64,000 bases of DNA from the NCBI GenBank assembly GCA_964019165.1, contig CAXHSL010000120.1, positions 124,001 through 188,000 of the forward strand, in the 5' to 3' direction. Below are positions 1-9,687 of this stretch, in pieces. The stretch is from Mastigias papua (lineage: Eukaryota; Cnidaria; Scyphozoa; Rhizostomeae; Mastigiidae). Position numbers and translations under genes: made by a program. The notes below the pieces were generated by a model. That model searched no databases. It worked only from the letters and a program-made list of their open reading frames with translations, and was not told the DNA's origin. How positions within the stretch are numbered: position 1 is the stretch's first letter; each line of letters begins with the position of its first letter.

Positions 1-60
1 TTTGTTCCTTTTTCCCTTCTCTTTTATCAACACAACCTGGTAATAATAGAATGGGTGTTT

Positions 61-130
61 TGTTGTGTTTAAATTAAAAGAGCCGCGCATTCGTTTCTCT
101 TCTTTGCGCTCTTTTTAATTTAACACAACA
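61..130 (+). repeat. Hairpin, XY=GC
   Basis: Arms TGTTGTGTTTAAATTAAAAG and its partner. The tip reads AGAGC, C, GC, GC, loop, TTT, GC, GCTCT: the single unpaired C and the covarying GC/GC pair of the family rule. Confidence 0.88.
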
Positions 131-180
131 CAGGAACACAGGACAAAGAGAGCACACGGTTGTTTCCATTCCTTTGTTTA

Positions 181-239
181 ATTTCTTTTGCTTTAATTCA
201 TGCTTCATTCCCATTCCATTATAATTAAAGCAAAGAAAT
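181..239 (+). repeat. Hairpin, XY=AT
   Basis: Arm CTTTAATT, tip CATGC, loop, CATTAT, then AATTAAAG. Where most hairpins have CACGC with TTGT, this one has CATGC with TTAT. Confidence 0.88.
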
Positions 240-270
240 AAGACAAAGAAAGGAAAGACGAATGAAATGT

Positions 271-411
271 AGAGCCAATTATAAATAAAATACGCGCTCC
301 TTTGTATTAAATTAAACGAAGGTAATGAAATGAGCGAAGAGAACGGAAGCACGCTTCATTTAATTTAATACAAAACGAAGGAGCGCCTTTATTACATTTA
401 TAATTGGCTCT
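271..411 (-). repeat. Large nested hairpin, reverse orientation
   Basis: Outer arms AGAGCCAATTATAA and TTATAATTGGCTCT, a middle arm GCGCTCCTTTG, and an inner tip GTAATG to GCACG, which is the reverse-strand form of the rule with XY=GT. About 140 bp in all. Confidence 0.85.
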
Positions 412-425
412 CTTTGTGTCTTTTC

Positions 426-524
426 TCTTTGTTTCTCTTTTCGTTTCTCTTTATTTCAATTACACGCGTCTGTTTCACTTCCTTGCCATTGAAATAAAAG
501 AGAAAGAGAAAAGAGAAACAAAGA
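426..524 (+). repeat. Hairpin with variant tip TACACGC/TTGCC
   Basis: Arm ATTTCAAT, tip TACACGC, loop, TTGCC, then ATTGAAAT. The tip does not obey the main rule, but the same TACACGC/TTGCC pair closes the hairpin at 9,347-9,420 on different arms. Confidence 0.75.
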
Positions 525-539
525 ACCACAGCAGACTAA

Positions 540-780
540 CCCCACATTATGATTGTAACACTTGGAGACAGTGGAATAAGAGGATGAAGAGCGGCTGTAG
601 TGGAACGGTAAAGGGATTCCAATTGTGCTTTGTTCTTGGGCTTTATTCCACGGTCTAGTTCCAGCTCCTAAAGAAAGTGGAATCCAAGTGCCGGAATTAA
701 GGTGAACGAGAACGGGAATGAAAGAAGCGACTTGGTACATTATTCCTTTGGCTTCTGGGTGGCTGGTTTCGTTCCCTTCG
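540..780 (+). other. Long spacer between hairpins, unassigned
   Basis: About 240 bp without the usual hairpin tip. It contains spacer words found elsewhere: ACTTGGAGACAGTGG, GCTCCTAAAGAAAG and ATGAAAGAAGCGACTTG (718-734, repeated at 35,182-35,198). Coding potential is poor. It may hold fragmented rRNA, but no universal rRNA string is visible. Confidence 0.4.
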
Positions 781-1222
781 CTCATTATTTCACTCAATAC
801 ACTTACAGAAGATTATGAATGAGGAATAGGTGGAAAGCAAGGGAATCATAATGGTTGTGTCCCAAGTGCAAAGTATAGTAATGGTGGTGGTTTCTCTTCC
901 TTTCCTTGTTTAATTCACGCTTCATTCGTTCACTCTCACTCCATTGTAATTAAACAAGAGAAAGGAAGAGACCACCCATTTATTATTATTAGGTCTTTTG
1001 GACTTGGAAATTAAGGTGCTTCATCAACTGGGAACTCATTCCTCTTTCATCAGTTGTATCCTCGTACTTTGTTTAATCATCAACTGTGTCTTCCTTCATC
1101 ACCAGGCATCAACAGACCCAGATAAAGGAGAATGAAGAGTGAAATGAGAGAAAGGTAAGTGAGCGAAGTGACCGCACGCTTTCACTCTTTTCACTCTCAT
1201 TCTTTCCCACCTGGTTTCGTTC

Positions 1223-1292
1223 ATAATTACTTTAATTTAAACACGCACTCACTCACTTCGTTCTTTCACTTGTTTTAAATTAAACTAATTAT
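1223..1292 (+). repeat. Hairpin, XY=AC
   Basis: ATAATTACTTTAATTTAAA faces TTTAAATTAAACTAATTAT: a perfect 19-bp stem except one mismatch eight bases from the foot. Tip CACGC to CTTGT. Confidence 0.87.
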
Positions 1293-1649
1293 TCTCTTCA
1301 CTTCATCTTTGTTCTTGACTTACAGCTCTTGGATTCCTGGTGCCCCTAAGATTGTAACTCAGTCTCTAGTACACATTCACCCTCTTCACCCGTTCACCTA
1401 TAGAAACCTTGAATATAATGGAAATAAAGGGAATTCATGCTTTCGTTCATTACACTCACTCCATTATAATTCCCTTATTTCCATTACATTCCACTCACTT
1501 CATTCATTACACTCATTCCGTTCCTACAATCCTTTATCTAGTTCAACCTTGTTCTTGACAGTGTAGAATGAAGTGGAAAAGATAAGTGAAATGAACCATG
1601 CTTACACTCCGTTCATTATGTTCATTTCACTTAACTTTCCCTTCATTCT

Positions 1650-1802
1650 CCCATCCTGGCTGTTACCTTCACGACTCAACAGATTAACTCCTAGAGACAG
1701 AGGTGAGACGGTTGTAACTCAAGACACCTATCCCAGAGTTAGTTGACTGGTGATTCCCAAGGCTAATGGTAGGTGTAAGGTGAACTATAGGGAGAAGGTA
1801 TG
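1650..1802 (+). other. Spacer with GAGACAGAGGTGAGACGGTT
   Basis: Hairpin-free stretch between the 1.6-kb hairpins and the short repeat starting at 1,803. It contains CCTAGAGACAG, a word shared with the spacers near 11,180 and 17,690, and ends in junction words (GGCTAATGGTAGGTG). No gene is recognised. Confidence 0.4.
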
Positions 1803-1970
1803 AGGTGGGAGTGTAGGAAGATAACAGAAAGAACCTTGTCTGGTGGTGAACTCCAAGTCCCTGTGTGTAATGTTTAATGCTAATGAAATAAAGGTAAGGG
1901 AACGCACGCTTTATTTCATTACAATTAAACAACACACAGGGGAATGAAAGGGAAATGTAGGTGTGAAGAA
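1803..1970. repeat. 168-bp direct repeat R8, copy a
   Basis: Recurs at 6,100-6,267 (offset 4,297). It begins in the junction word AGGTGGGAGTGTAGG and ends inside a hairpin arm, GTGTGAAGAA, that is completed differently in the two places. Confidence 0.93.
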
Positions 1971-2381
1971 AGAAGCCGAAATGAACCACGCATTCTCTTC
2001 ATTCATTTGTGTTCATTTCGTGCTTCATTCTTTCTTCACACACACATTTCATTTCCCTATCATTACCAGGATTGTGTGGGAAAGAAAGTAAAGAATGAAG
2101 AGTGTGTGTTTTTATTAAATTTAATTCATGCTTTCACTCATTCTTCGTTTCATTATAATTTAATTTAATTAAAAGAACACACACTTCATTCGTACTTCCT
2201 TCTCTTCACCTAACCTTGGTAATGATAATAAAGGTTGAAAAGGAATGAATGGAATGTAAAGAGAAAGAAGTGAAATGAACCGTGCTTCCATTCCATTTCA
2301 TTACGTTCATTTCATTTACTTCTTTCACTTCACATTACATTCACAACCTAAAGATATAGATAAAAGAGAATGGAATGAAAT

Positions 2382-2458
2382 GTGTGGTTGTTTGTAATGA
2401 ATTAAACACAATGTAATGAGAATGAAAGCGTGGTTTAATTCATTAAAACAAACCACAC
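2382..2458 (-). repeat. Hairpin, reverse orientation, XY=AC
   Basis: Inner arm AATTAAAC, tip ACAATG to GCGTG, arm GTTTAATT. The outer arms GTGTGGTT and AACCACAC are offset by bulged bases. Confidence 0.86.
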
Positions 2459-2661
2459 ATCCATTCCATTATAATTCCAGTTCAACCTTAATTTCCAAGT
2501 CATCGTATCATTCTCAAGCTTCCTATAGGTTGAAAAGAGCCTAATTTTAAATGAAATAAAGCATGCGTTCCTTTCGTTCTCTTCTTTCACTCAGATCACT
2601 TATCTTTATTTCAATTAAAATTAGTTTCTTTTCCCTCTTCCTTTGTTCCAGATTTAGAGGT

Positions 2662-2743
2662 CGTGTGCTTCTTGTTTAATTGAAACAAAGCCGTGCTTCA
2701 GTTCCTTCCATTACGCTTTGTTTGTAATTAAACAAGGCACACG
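2662..2743 (+). repeat. Hairpin, XY=GT
   Basis: Arm ACAAAGC, tip CGTGC to ATTAC, arm GCTTTGT; outer arms CGTGTGC and GCACACG. Confidence 0.87.
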
Positions 2744-2781
2744 AATCTAGGTCTGTATAGGTGGTTGGTTTTCCAGGGGTT

Positions 2782-2866
2782 GTGTGGTGTGTTTTAATTA
2801 ATGAATTCACGCTTTCGTTCTTTCCTTTCACTCCATTGTAATTCATTAAATTAAAACAAACCACAC
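2782..2866 (+). repeat. Hairpin, XY=AC
   Basis: Arm TTAATGAATT, tip CACGC to ATTGT, arm AATTCATTAA; feet GTGTGG and CCACAC. Confidence 0.88.
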
Positions 2867-3429
2867 CAGGAATCTTACGGCCGCCACTCCACCGTTCCGT
2901 TCTCTTTCGTTCACTACTCTCACTCGAATCCAGGCCAGTTACAACCTTGTTCTTGACATTAATTCCTAGTTCACCAAGATCTTTCTAGCGGTTACAAATG
3001 ATTTCCTCTTCCAAAATCTTCATTTCGTTCCTTATTTCCTTTATTACAAATGAACAGAGTGAAAGAACGAATAATGGAATGCGTGAATAAAGGAAAATAA
3101 GGAACAGAAACAACAACAGGATTCACCAAGAGACCTAATTTAATGTGAGGAGATGAAGATAGTGAATTTCCCTTGTTATGTTTAATTGAATTAATTGTAA
3201 TGTAATGAACACAGTGAGTGAAAGCACGAATTAATTCAATTGAAGCAAAACAAGGGAAATGAGTGAATGAGTGGTGCGTTCTTCTTTCTTTGTTCTTTTC
3301 GCGCTTCATTATTATTCCATTGCAAAAGAACCAAAGAAAGAAGCACTCACTCATTCTCTTCATTTCCGTTCATTCCGGAGTTCTCGTTTACACGGTTAAT
3401 TACTTCTTTGTGTTCTCTTCGTTCACTTT

Positions 3430-4570
3430 GTTTACTTCATATTATTAAAGGCACAATTTGGATTCTTTGTCTTTTACTTATTTAAATTTACATTACTTTG
3501 CATGAATTAATAAAGTAGATGTAGAGAAAGCATGTTTTACTTCATATTTCGTACACTTCATTCACTTATTTCGTTACATTAATTCTTTTATTCCTGTCTC
3601 TCGTTCATTCATTCTGTTCCTCTTTCTTTATCTTCATTCTTCACTCTTATTAAATTTACGTTCTTTTCCGGTAATAAAAGCATGAGAGAAACGAGAGAGA
3701 AACGAAATAATGAAGTGAAATATGAAGTGAGTGAATAATGAATGAAATATGTAAAGAATGCTTCGTTTATATGTAATGAGTTTTGTTTAATTAATTCACT
3801 TCGTGCTTCTCTTTCTATTCCTTCTTTTCCCTAATTATTTTCCTTCTTATTGTTGTGTAATCTTAATGAAATAGACGTCTTTCTTAATGAGCTGTGGATT
3901 AATTGTAAGGGAGAACGAATTGTAAAGGGAATGAAGTAGGTGGAGTGAATTATAAGGGAAAGATGAATGAACCGTGTGAAGCGAATGGATGCCTCAATTA
4001 ATTAAAAACAAAGAAGAAAGAGAGAGAAGCGTCCATCCATTCCTTATTGTGTTTTGCATTAGAATGAAGATGAAGGAAGTGAGAAGCAAAAGACAAATGG
4101 AAAGAAATAATGAACAGAATGGGAAGTGAAATGAAAGTAAACATGAGGAAGGAAATATAAAGTGTAATGAATTAATCCACAATATAATTATGAAATGATG
4201 CATGCTTCTTTGTATTAAAATAGAAAACTTCCTTGCGAATCAATTATTACTTTATTCATCTTTACAAAGCATATTTTGGATTCATCATTCATTTGGCTTA
4301 TTTTAATTCTTTTGTCTTATTTTATTAATTTGCATAATGTTTTTCTTATTTAAATCATACAGCATTTCATAAGATTACAAATTTCGTAAAGAATGCATGC
4401 GTTAAATCTGTGGTTTTGTTCCTGATTCTCTTTATTCAATTCACTTATCATTAATTCCTTCTTTACAGGGTTTATTAGTAATTTAACATAGCTTTCTTTC
4501 CTTTCATTCAGTTCATTTTGGGTAATCTTTAATGTCTTGGGAATTCTCTTAATATTCTTTGTGTTTAATT
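3430..4570. other. AT-rich stretch with few clean hairpins
   Basis: More than 1 kb of T- and A-rich sequence in which the usual hairpins are rare or degenerate. Words such as GCATATTTTGGAT (4,269) and ATTTTAATTCTTTTG (4,300) recur in the AT-rich stretch at 37.1 kb. The longest open frames are short and biased to F, L, I and S, as expected from composition. No gene is supported. Confidence 0.6.
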
Positions 4571-5029
4571 ATAATGTTAGGGAAATGAGAGAAACGAAAG
4601 AGCGTAATGAATGCAATGGAACGAAATGAATGCAGTGGAATGAGTGAAATGGAATGAGTGAAGTGAAGAAAGAAAGCAAGACAAGGAACGCGTGCTTCTT
4701 TCTTTGTTCACTCTACATTTCTTAGGTCTATCATTCCCGTCTTCTGTTCACCTTAATTGATAATGGAATGGAAATGAAATGAAGCGAATGTAATTATAAT
4801 GTAGAGAAACGAAAGCATGAATTAAATTCGCTTCATTCTTCATTTCACCTTTCATTACGTTCCTTTGTTCACCTAACCTGTACATTCACCTTCTTCACAC
4901 CTATATCCTTGTCTGGCGGCCGCAGTGAGTTACCTTTAAGATTGACCGTACAATTACAGCCGCAAAGAACCCAGAGAACCAAAGCACATTAAGGGAAGAG
5001 AAGGGAGCGGATTTAATTACATTCATACC

Positions 5030-5215
5030 GTTAGCCGCTCCACAAAGGAAATTGGAATGATACAAAGAGAGCATTGAGTTTACTTGAAATCAAGAGCCGT
5101 TCCAGCGTTCCACCACTCATTCCTCTCTCACTAACTGTCGGCTCAAACTGTTCAATATGCTTCTTGGGTAGCCGGTTGGTAGGGAAATAACTGCTGGAGA
5201 CACAGGAAAAAAGGC
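5030..5215 (+). other. Hairpin-free spacer of 185 bp, possible rRNA fragment
   Basis: One of the longest non-hairpin, non-AT-rich stretches. Its right end reads GGGTAGCCGGTTGG, then GGAAATAACTGCTGG, loosely like the LSU domain VI string GGTAGCTAAATGCGG then GATAAGTGCTGAAAGC. No sarcin-ricin loop is visible upstream, so I do not assign it. The base composition is nearer to the rRNA pieces than to the hairpins. Confidence 0.3.
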
Positions 5216-5249
5216 AATGGAAAAGAACCCAATTTAATTTAAAATAAAG

Positions 5250-6114
5250 AAGACAAGGAACGAATGAGACGCGTGCTTCTTATTTTAATTTAAATTAGCT
5301 CTTTTCCCTTGTGCTTTTTCCTTTCTACCTCCAGCACAGAACCAGATTAAAGGAGGAGTCCCAAGCCTAAAGTAAAATGGAAATCAAGGTGCTGTGTCTG
5401 TTCCTCTTCCTTCTTTTAATTCATGCGGTTCATGCTTCCACTTCTTTCCATTATAACCGCATGAAAGAAAAGGGGAAGAGAGAACGGAAGAGAAGCACAA
5501 GGAACCACCTTTATGACTTGGAGATACCGTTCGCTGTGACTGTAATGAAATGAACCGCCAGTAAACAAGAAAGAACTATGCCTGATTTCCTTTATTCCCT
5601 TCTCTCTTTGTACTTGGTCTTTTACAATGTAATAGAATGAAAGCGTGAAAAGACCAAGACAAAAGAAGAACGAAATCAGCCGCTGTGTGAATGAAGTGTG
5701 TGTTTTATTTAAATGAATTAAACCACGCCTCATTTCTCATTGCGTTGTGTTTAATTCAATTAAATAACACACCCACCATTCATTCCACACAACCCTCGTT
5801 TCCCTTTTCCTTCGTTCCTTTTCCATTTGTGGTCAGTTTAATTACAATGGAAGGAAGTGAAGCGTGAATTAAACTGACACAAATAAGGAAAAAGAACGAA
5901 TGGGAAACGGCCAGACAAGGTTGGAAGGAAAAAGAACTAAATTAAAATAAACAAAGAGAATTCACGCTTCGTTAACACTGCATTGTAATTCTCTTGTTTA
6001 GTTTAATTTAGGTCTTTTATTATCTTCGTCTCAATCTTCTCTGAGTGCTTCCTATAGACTTGGAGACACACCATCCAGACACTTCCCAAGGCTAATGGTA
6101 GGTGGGAGTGTAGG
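5250..6114. repeat. 865-bp repeat R4, copy a
   Basis: Recurs inverted at 32,570-33,434 (coordinates sum to 38,684). The left break is inside a hairpin just after the tip GACGCGTGCTTCTT and the right break is in the junction word GGTGGGAGTGTAGG. It contains several nested hairpins and no gene. Confidence 0.94.
5930..6018 (+). repeat. Hairpin, AAAAGA-foot family
   Basis: Feet AAAAGAACTAAATT and AATTTAGGTCTTTT pair except at the seventh base. Inner arm AGAGAATT, tip CACGC to ATTGT. Inverted copy at 32,666-32,754. Confidence 0.87.
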
Positions 6115-6267
6115 AAGATAACAGAAAGAACCTTGTCTGGTGGTGAACTCCAAGTCCCTGTGTGTAATGTTTAATGCTAATGAAATAAAGGTAAGGGAAC
6201 GCACGCTTTATTTCATTACAATTAAACAACACACAGGGGAATGAAAGGGAAATGTAGGTGTGAAGAA
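6100..6267. repeat. 168-bp direct repeat R8, copy b
   Basis: Second copy of 1,803-1,970. It overlaps the right end of R4 by 15 bp at the junction word, showing several duplications sharing one breakpoint. Confidence 0.93.
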
Positions 6268-6330
6268 GCATGCGTTCCCTTATCTTCTTCACTCCACATT
6301 TCCCATTCATTCCACAACATTTCATTCCTC

Positions 6331-6410
6331 TTATTTTGTGCTTATTGAATAGAAATAAACCGTGCGTCATTCTTCCTTACGTTTATTTCAATTCAATAAG
6401 AACAAAATAA
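6331..6410 (+). repeat. Hairpin, TTTTGT-foot family, XY=GT
   Basis: Feet TTATTTTGTGCTTATTGAAT and its partner pair except one G-to-T difference just after TTTTGT. Tip CGTGC to TTAC. Confidence 0.86.
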
Positions 6411-6699
6411 CCCACATCATTCCTGTGTTTCGTTCATAATTCGTTTAATTTAAACACGCATTCCTTCGTTTCACTCATCATTTGTTTTAAATTAAACGAA
6501 TTATTCTCTTCACCTAATCCTGTGACTTAATTCTCTAGGTCGTGTGTTGTGTTTAAATGTAATGAAAACGAAATCACGCATTCATCATTTGTATTTCGTT
6601 TCATTATATTTAAACAACACACGGCTCATTCCATTCACTGCGTTCATTTCATTACAATCCCAGATCTTGATTCCTTCTTTCCTCTGTCTTCACCTTACA

Positions 6700-6850
6700 T
6701 TCTGGCCTTTGGGTTCACCTTCGTTCTGGGCTTACTATTCACCTACTAATCAAGGTACTTCCCTTCTTTCTGGGTTATCTTCCTACACTCCCACTCCCAC
6801 CTACTAATCCTCTTTCCCTTCCTACACTCCGTTCCTGGTGCTTCTTATTC
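6700..6850. repeat. Junction-word cluster upstream of R3
   Basis: Contains ACCTACTAATCAAGG, CTTTCTGGGTTATC and CTACACTCCCACTCCC, then enters R3 at TCCTCTTTCCC. Confidence 0.8.
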
Positions 6851-6858
6851 TTAGGGTG

Positions 6859-6921
6859 CTTTGTTTCGTGGCTTGTTTCACGCTTCCATTACTTTCCATT
6901 GTAAACAAGCCACAAACAAAG
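6859..6921 (+). repeat. Compact hairpin, XY=AC
   Basis: Arm GTGGCTTGTTT, tip CACGC to ATTGT, arm AAACAAGCCAC: a perfect 11-bp inner stem. Copies in R2a and R2b. Confidence 0.9.
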
Positions 6922-7059
6922 GACAAAGAACCTTGAACAGTTGGAATTATACCGTGGCAGCCGTCAGTGAACCCTGGAAAGTAGACTACCTCCAAGAATG
7001 ACTTGATGAACTAGGATATAACTGATAGAAACCATGCCTGGCGGTGGGAGTGGAACGGC

Positions 7060-7150
7060 CGTGTGCTTGTTTCCATTCGTTACGTGGTTTAATTACAATA
7101 AAGCGAAGCGGAAGCGTGAATTAAACCACACGAATGGAAACAAACACACG
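7060..7150 (-). repeat. Hairpin, reverse orientation, XY=AC
   Basis: Arm GTGGTTTAATT, tip ACAAT to GCGTG, arm AATTAAACCAC. The outer feet CGTGTG and CACACG close it. Copies at 19,966-20,056 and inverted at 54,732-54,822. Confidence 0.9.
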
Positions 7151-7153
7151 ACA

Positions 7154-7221
7154 TAAAAGAACTAAATTAATGTAAAAAGCGTGCACTTCGTTTACCTTTT
7201 TCAATTAATTTAGGTCTTTTA
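7154..7221 (+). repeat. Hairpin, AAAAGA-foot family, short loop
   Basis: Feet TAAAAGAACTAAATTAA and TTAATTTAGGTCTTTTA with the conserved seventh-base mismatch. Arm AAAAAG, tip CGTGC to TTTAC with only six bases between. Confidence 0.88.
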
Positions 7222-8324
7222 TTCCTTTCTCACATCCTTCGTCTCACAACCCTGTTCCTGATTCTGTTCCTGTGTGTTAATTAAATGAACGAAGAGACAA
7301 AGAAGAGAAACGTATGCGTGCTCTTCGTTCTATTTAATTAAAACACAGGGGTTCGTGTTTGCTTTCTCTTTCCAATTAATTCACGCCTCATTCTTGCGTT
7401 GTAATTAATTGTAAAGGAAAGAGAAACGCGAACGGAATCAGGAACAGGAACGAAAGGGAAATGTAAAGGAACAAAAACAATGAAGAGAAACGTAAGCGTG
7501 TTTTGTTCCTTTTCATTTCTCTTTCTCCAATCTTAAGGTTGTAGAAAAGGAAAGGAAAGAAACGAATGAACCGTGCTTTCATTACGTTCATTTCGTTCTT
7601 TCCTTTTCCTTTTCCCTATTCTTGTAAGCCTGGAAAGAGTGATAGCGGTCTAGCTCCAGTTCGTTCAGTCACATTCCCATTTTGTACTAATTGAATAGAT
7701 TAAAAGGTAAGTGAACGCAGTGAGTGCACGCTTTTACTCTATTCAATTAATACAAAATAAGGGGAAAGAAGATTATGAAGAGAGCACTGTGTGGAATTTA
7801 GAATGAAGAAAAACAAATGAAACGAAGTGGAATGCGTGTTTTCTTCATTTTAAATTTAACACAGTGGGAACGAAATGTGTGCTCTTTCTTCATGTCACAG
7901 CGGTTTAAATTTAATAATAAAATCATGCTTCCATTCCATTCACTCACTTCGTTCTTTCCTTCCATTCCATTATATTTTATTATTAATTAAACACGCTGTC
8001 CATGAAGAGCACAACACACGCGGCCTTTATTTCTTTTACCTTTTATTATCAGGCCGCAACTATAATGGAATGTGAAGAGAATAATGTGCTAAGTTTAATT
8101 GAAGAAAAACAAATGTAGTGTGAACGGAATGCGTGTTCATTTAATTTAAACTGGACACAAGACACCACACTTTCTAAACTTTAGAATATTGGAAATTCAT
8201 AAATTTTATAATCTACAACTTTTTTATTGGCATTTTCTTGAAATCTTATGGTTATTTATCTTTCTAGTCTTTTATCTTTACTTTCTAGTTCCTTTATGGT
8301 TGGGTCTCCAGGTGAAAGGAACCC

Positions 8325-8424
8325 CAAAAGACCTAAATTATAATGAAGGAAGTGAGACAAATGAAAGTAATGATGAATGAAGTGAATGCGTGCTCACTTC
8401 GCTCACTATAATTTAGTTCTTTTG
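8325..8424 (-). repeat. Hairpin, AAAAGA-foot family, reverse
   Basis: Feet CAAAAGACCTAAATTATA and TATAATTTAGTTCTTTTG. Inner arm AAGTGAG, tip ACAAATG to GCGTG, arm CTCACTT. Confidence 0.85.
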
Positions 8425-8956
8425 TCATTTTGTGCTAATTAAAACAAAGAAAGCATGCGTTTTACTTATCTTTCTTTGCTTTAATTAAACAAAATGCATT
8501 CATAAGATTGTAGGTGTAATGAAAGAGAGAATGGAATGAACCGAATGAATGAAACCAAGACTTAGAGACGAAGAACGAAGAGAATGGGAAATCTTATTGT
8601 GCTTTTTGTTCAATTAAAATTAAGGCGCGCGTAAACTTGCCCTTTATTTTAATTAGAACAAAGCACAAGAGATTTCTACTGGAAAAATCCTCAATCATAA
8701 GCTGTGTCCTTGTTCCGTTCATATTGTTTCGCCTTTTGTTCAATAAAACCACGCATTCCGTTTCTCTTCATTCCACTTCATTTGTGTTTTATTAAAGCAA
8801 AAGTGAAACAATATTCTCTTCCTTTCTATCTCCTCTTTGTGTTATTTCTTTCTTCTTTTGGCTATTTTATAATGGAATGAAGATAGTGAATGAAAGCATG
8901 AAAATAGCCAAAATAAAGAAGAAATGAAATAAAACAAAGAGAAGGAGAATAATGTG

Positions 8957-9057
8957 TGAGCCGCTTTGTGTTTCCTTCATTTTAATTTAACCGCGCTTTC
9001 TCTTTGTCGCTACATTGCGTTAAATTAAAATGAAGAGAACACAAAGAAAGCGGCTCA
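8957..9057 (+). repeat. Hairpin, XY=GC, TGAGCCG feet
   Basis: Feet TGAGCCGCTTTGTGTT and partner. Inner arm AATTTAAC, tip CGCGC to ATTGC, arm GTTAAATT. Confidence 0.88.
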
Positions 9058-9166
9058 TTCCATTGTCTAACAGTAGGTGTGGAATGAAGAAGGAATGAAG
9101 TGAGCGAAATACAAGTGAAAGGAATAAACGCGTGATTTCGCTCTCTTCATTCACTTCTTTCATTCC

Positions 9167-9234
9167 ATTTTGTGCTAATTGAATTAAATAAACCGTGCTT
9201 TCATTACGTTTATTTCATTCAATTAGAACAAAAT
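9167..9234 (+). repeat. Hairpin, TTTTGT-foot family, XY=GT
   Basis: Feet ATTTTGTGCTAATTGAAT and ATTCAATTAGAACAAAAT differ at one base after TTTTGT. Tip CGTGC to ATTAC with a very short loop. Confidence 0.88.
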
Positions 9235-9269
9235 ACCATTTCATTCATTCTTATCTGGAACAAGTTGGA

Positions 9270-9337
9270 CAAAAGAACTAAATTAATAAGAATTACAAGT
9301 GAACACGCGTGAATTCTTTATTAATTTAGGTCTTTTG
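9270..9337 (-). repeat. Hairpin, AAAAGA-foot family
   Basis: Feet CAAAAGAACTAAATTAATA and partner with the conserved mismatch; tip ACAAG to GCGTG. Inverted copy in R7b. Confidence 0.86.
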
Positions 9338-9346
9338 CTTCTTTGT

Positions 9347-9420
9347 GCTTTGTTTGTTCCTTTTATTTCGCTTACACGCATTCTTTGCCAGCGAAATAAA
9401 GGAACAACAAAGAACAAAGC
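9347..9420 (+). repeat. Hairpin with variant tip TACACGC/TTGCC
   Basis: Arm TTATTTCGCT, tip TACACGC to TTTGCC, arm AGCGAAATAA. It is a close relative of the hairpin at 61,882-61,946, which has the same arms but a shorter stem and an ordinary tip. Confidence 0.85.
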
Positions 9421-9429
9421 AGGAAGGGA

Positions 9430-9600
9430 ACGGAGTGTAGGAAGATAACCCAGAAAGAAGGTGAAGGTACCTTGATTAGTAGGTGGAACTACCTTGATTA
9501 GTAGGTGAAGGTACCTTGATTAGTAGGTGGGAGTAAGTCAGGTGTAAAGGTGAAGGTACCTTGATTAGTAGGGAAGGAAAGACAATGACAGGTGGGATGG
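9430..9600. repeat. Junction-word cluster upstream of R1a
   Basis: Reverse-strand words: TACCTTGATTAGTAGGTG three times in about 80 bp, with GGAGTGTAGGA and CCAGAAAGAAGG. It separates R7 from R1a. Confidence 0.82.
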
Positions 9601-9610
9601 ATTCCAGGGG

Positions 9611-9687
9611 CAAAAGACCTAAATTAAAGTAAAAAGGTAAGCGAAAGAAAAGAGCGCACGCTTTTTACATTTAATTTAGTTCTTTTG
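9611..9687 (-). repeat. Hairpin, AAAAGA-foot family, XY=GT
   Basis: Feet CAAAAGACCTAAATTAAA and partner with the seventh-base mismatch. Arm GTAAAAAG, tip GTAAG to GCACG, arm CTTTTTAC. Confidence 0.88.

Larger units (their letters stand above)
6808..8137. repeat. 1.33-kb partial copy of R2 (R3)
   Basis: Direct copy of the first 1,330 bp of R2 (19,714-21,043; offset 12,906). The right break falls at the end of a hairpin tip, GCGTGTT: in R2 the next bases complete one hairpin arm, here they begin another. The content is hairpins and the spacer containing CCGTGGCAGCC. Confidence 0.94.
9267..9442. repeat. 176-bp repeat R7, copy a
   Basis: Recurs inverted at 38,852-39,027. It contains exactly two hairpins (9,270-9,337 and 9,347-9,420) plus the junction word GGAGTGTAGGA. 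Confidence 0.92.

Noticed and set aside
61..130. Rho-independent terminators
   Set aside because: The hairpins are AT-rich, lack a following T run in a consistent direction, occur everywhere in both orientations, and the genome is not bacterial.
3994..4203. Hydrophobic open frames in AT-rich stretches (also 60,557-60,748 and 37,189-37,425)
   Set aside because: T-rich sequence gives F, L, I, S-rich translations in more than one frame. No cob or cox3 signature is present.
5416..5733. Open frames of 90-127 codons across hairpin regions (also 42,435-42,740 and 57,957-58,340)
   Set aside because: They cross arms, loops and spacers, have no family motif, and overlap frames on the other strand. 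They fit chance in sequence with few TAA or TGA in one phase.
6800..6830. CTACTAATC as an intron branch point
   Set aside because: It recalls the yeast branch site, but there are no paired splice signals, no split gene, and the word sits at repeat edges.
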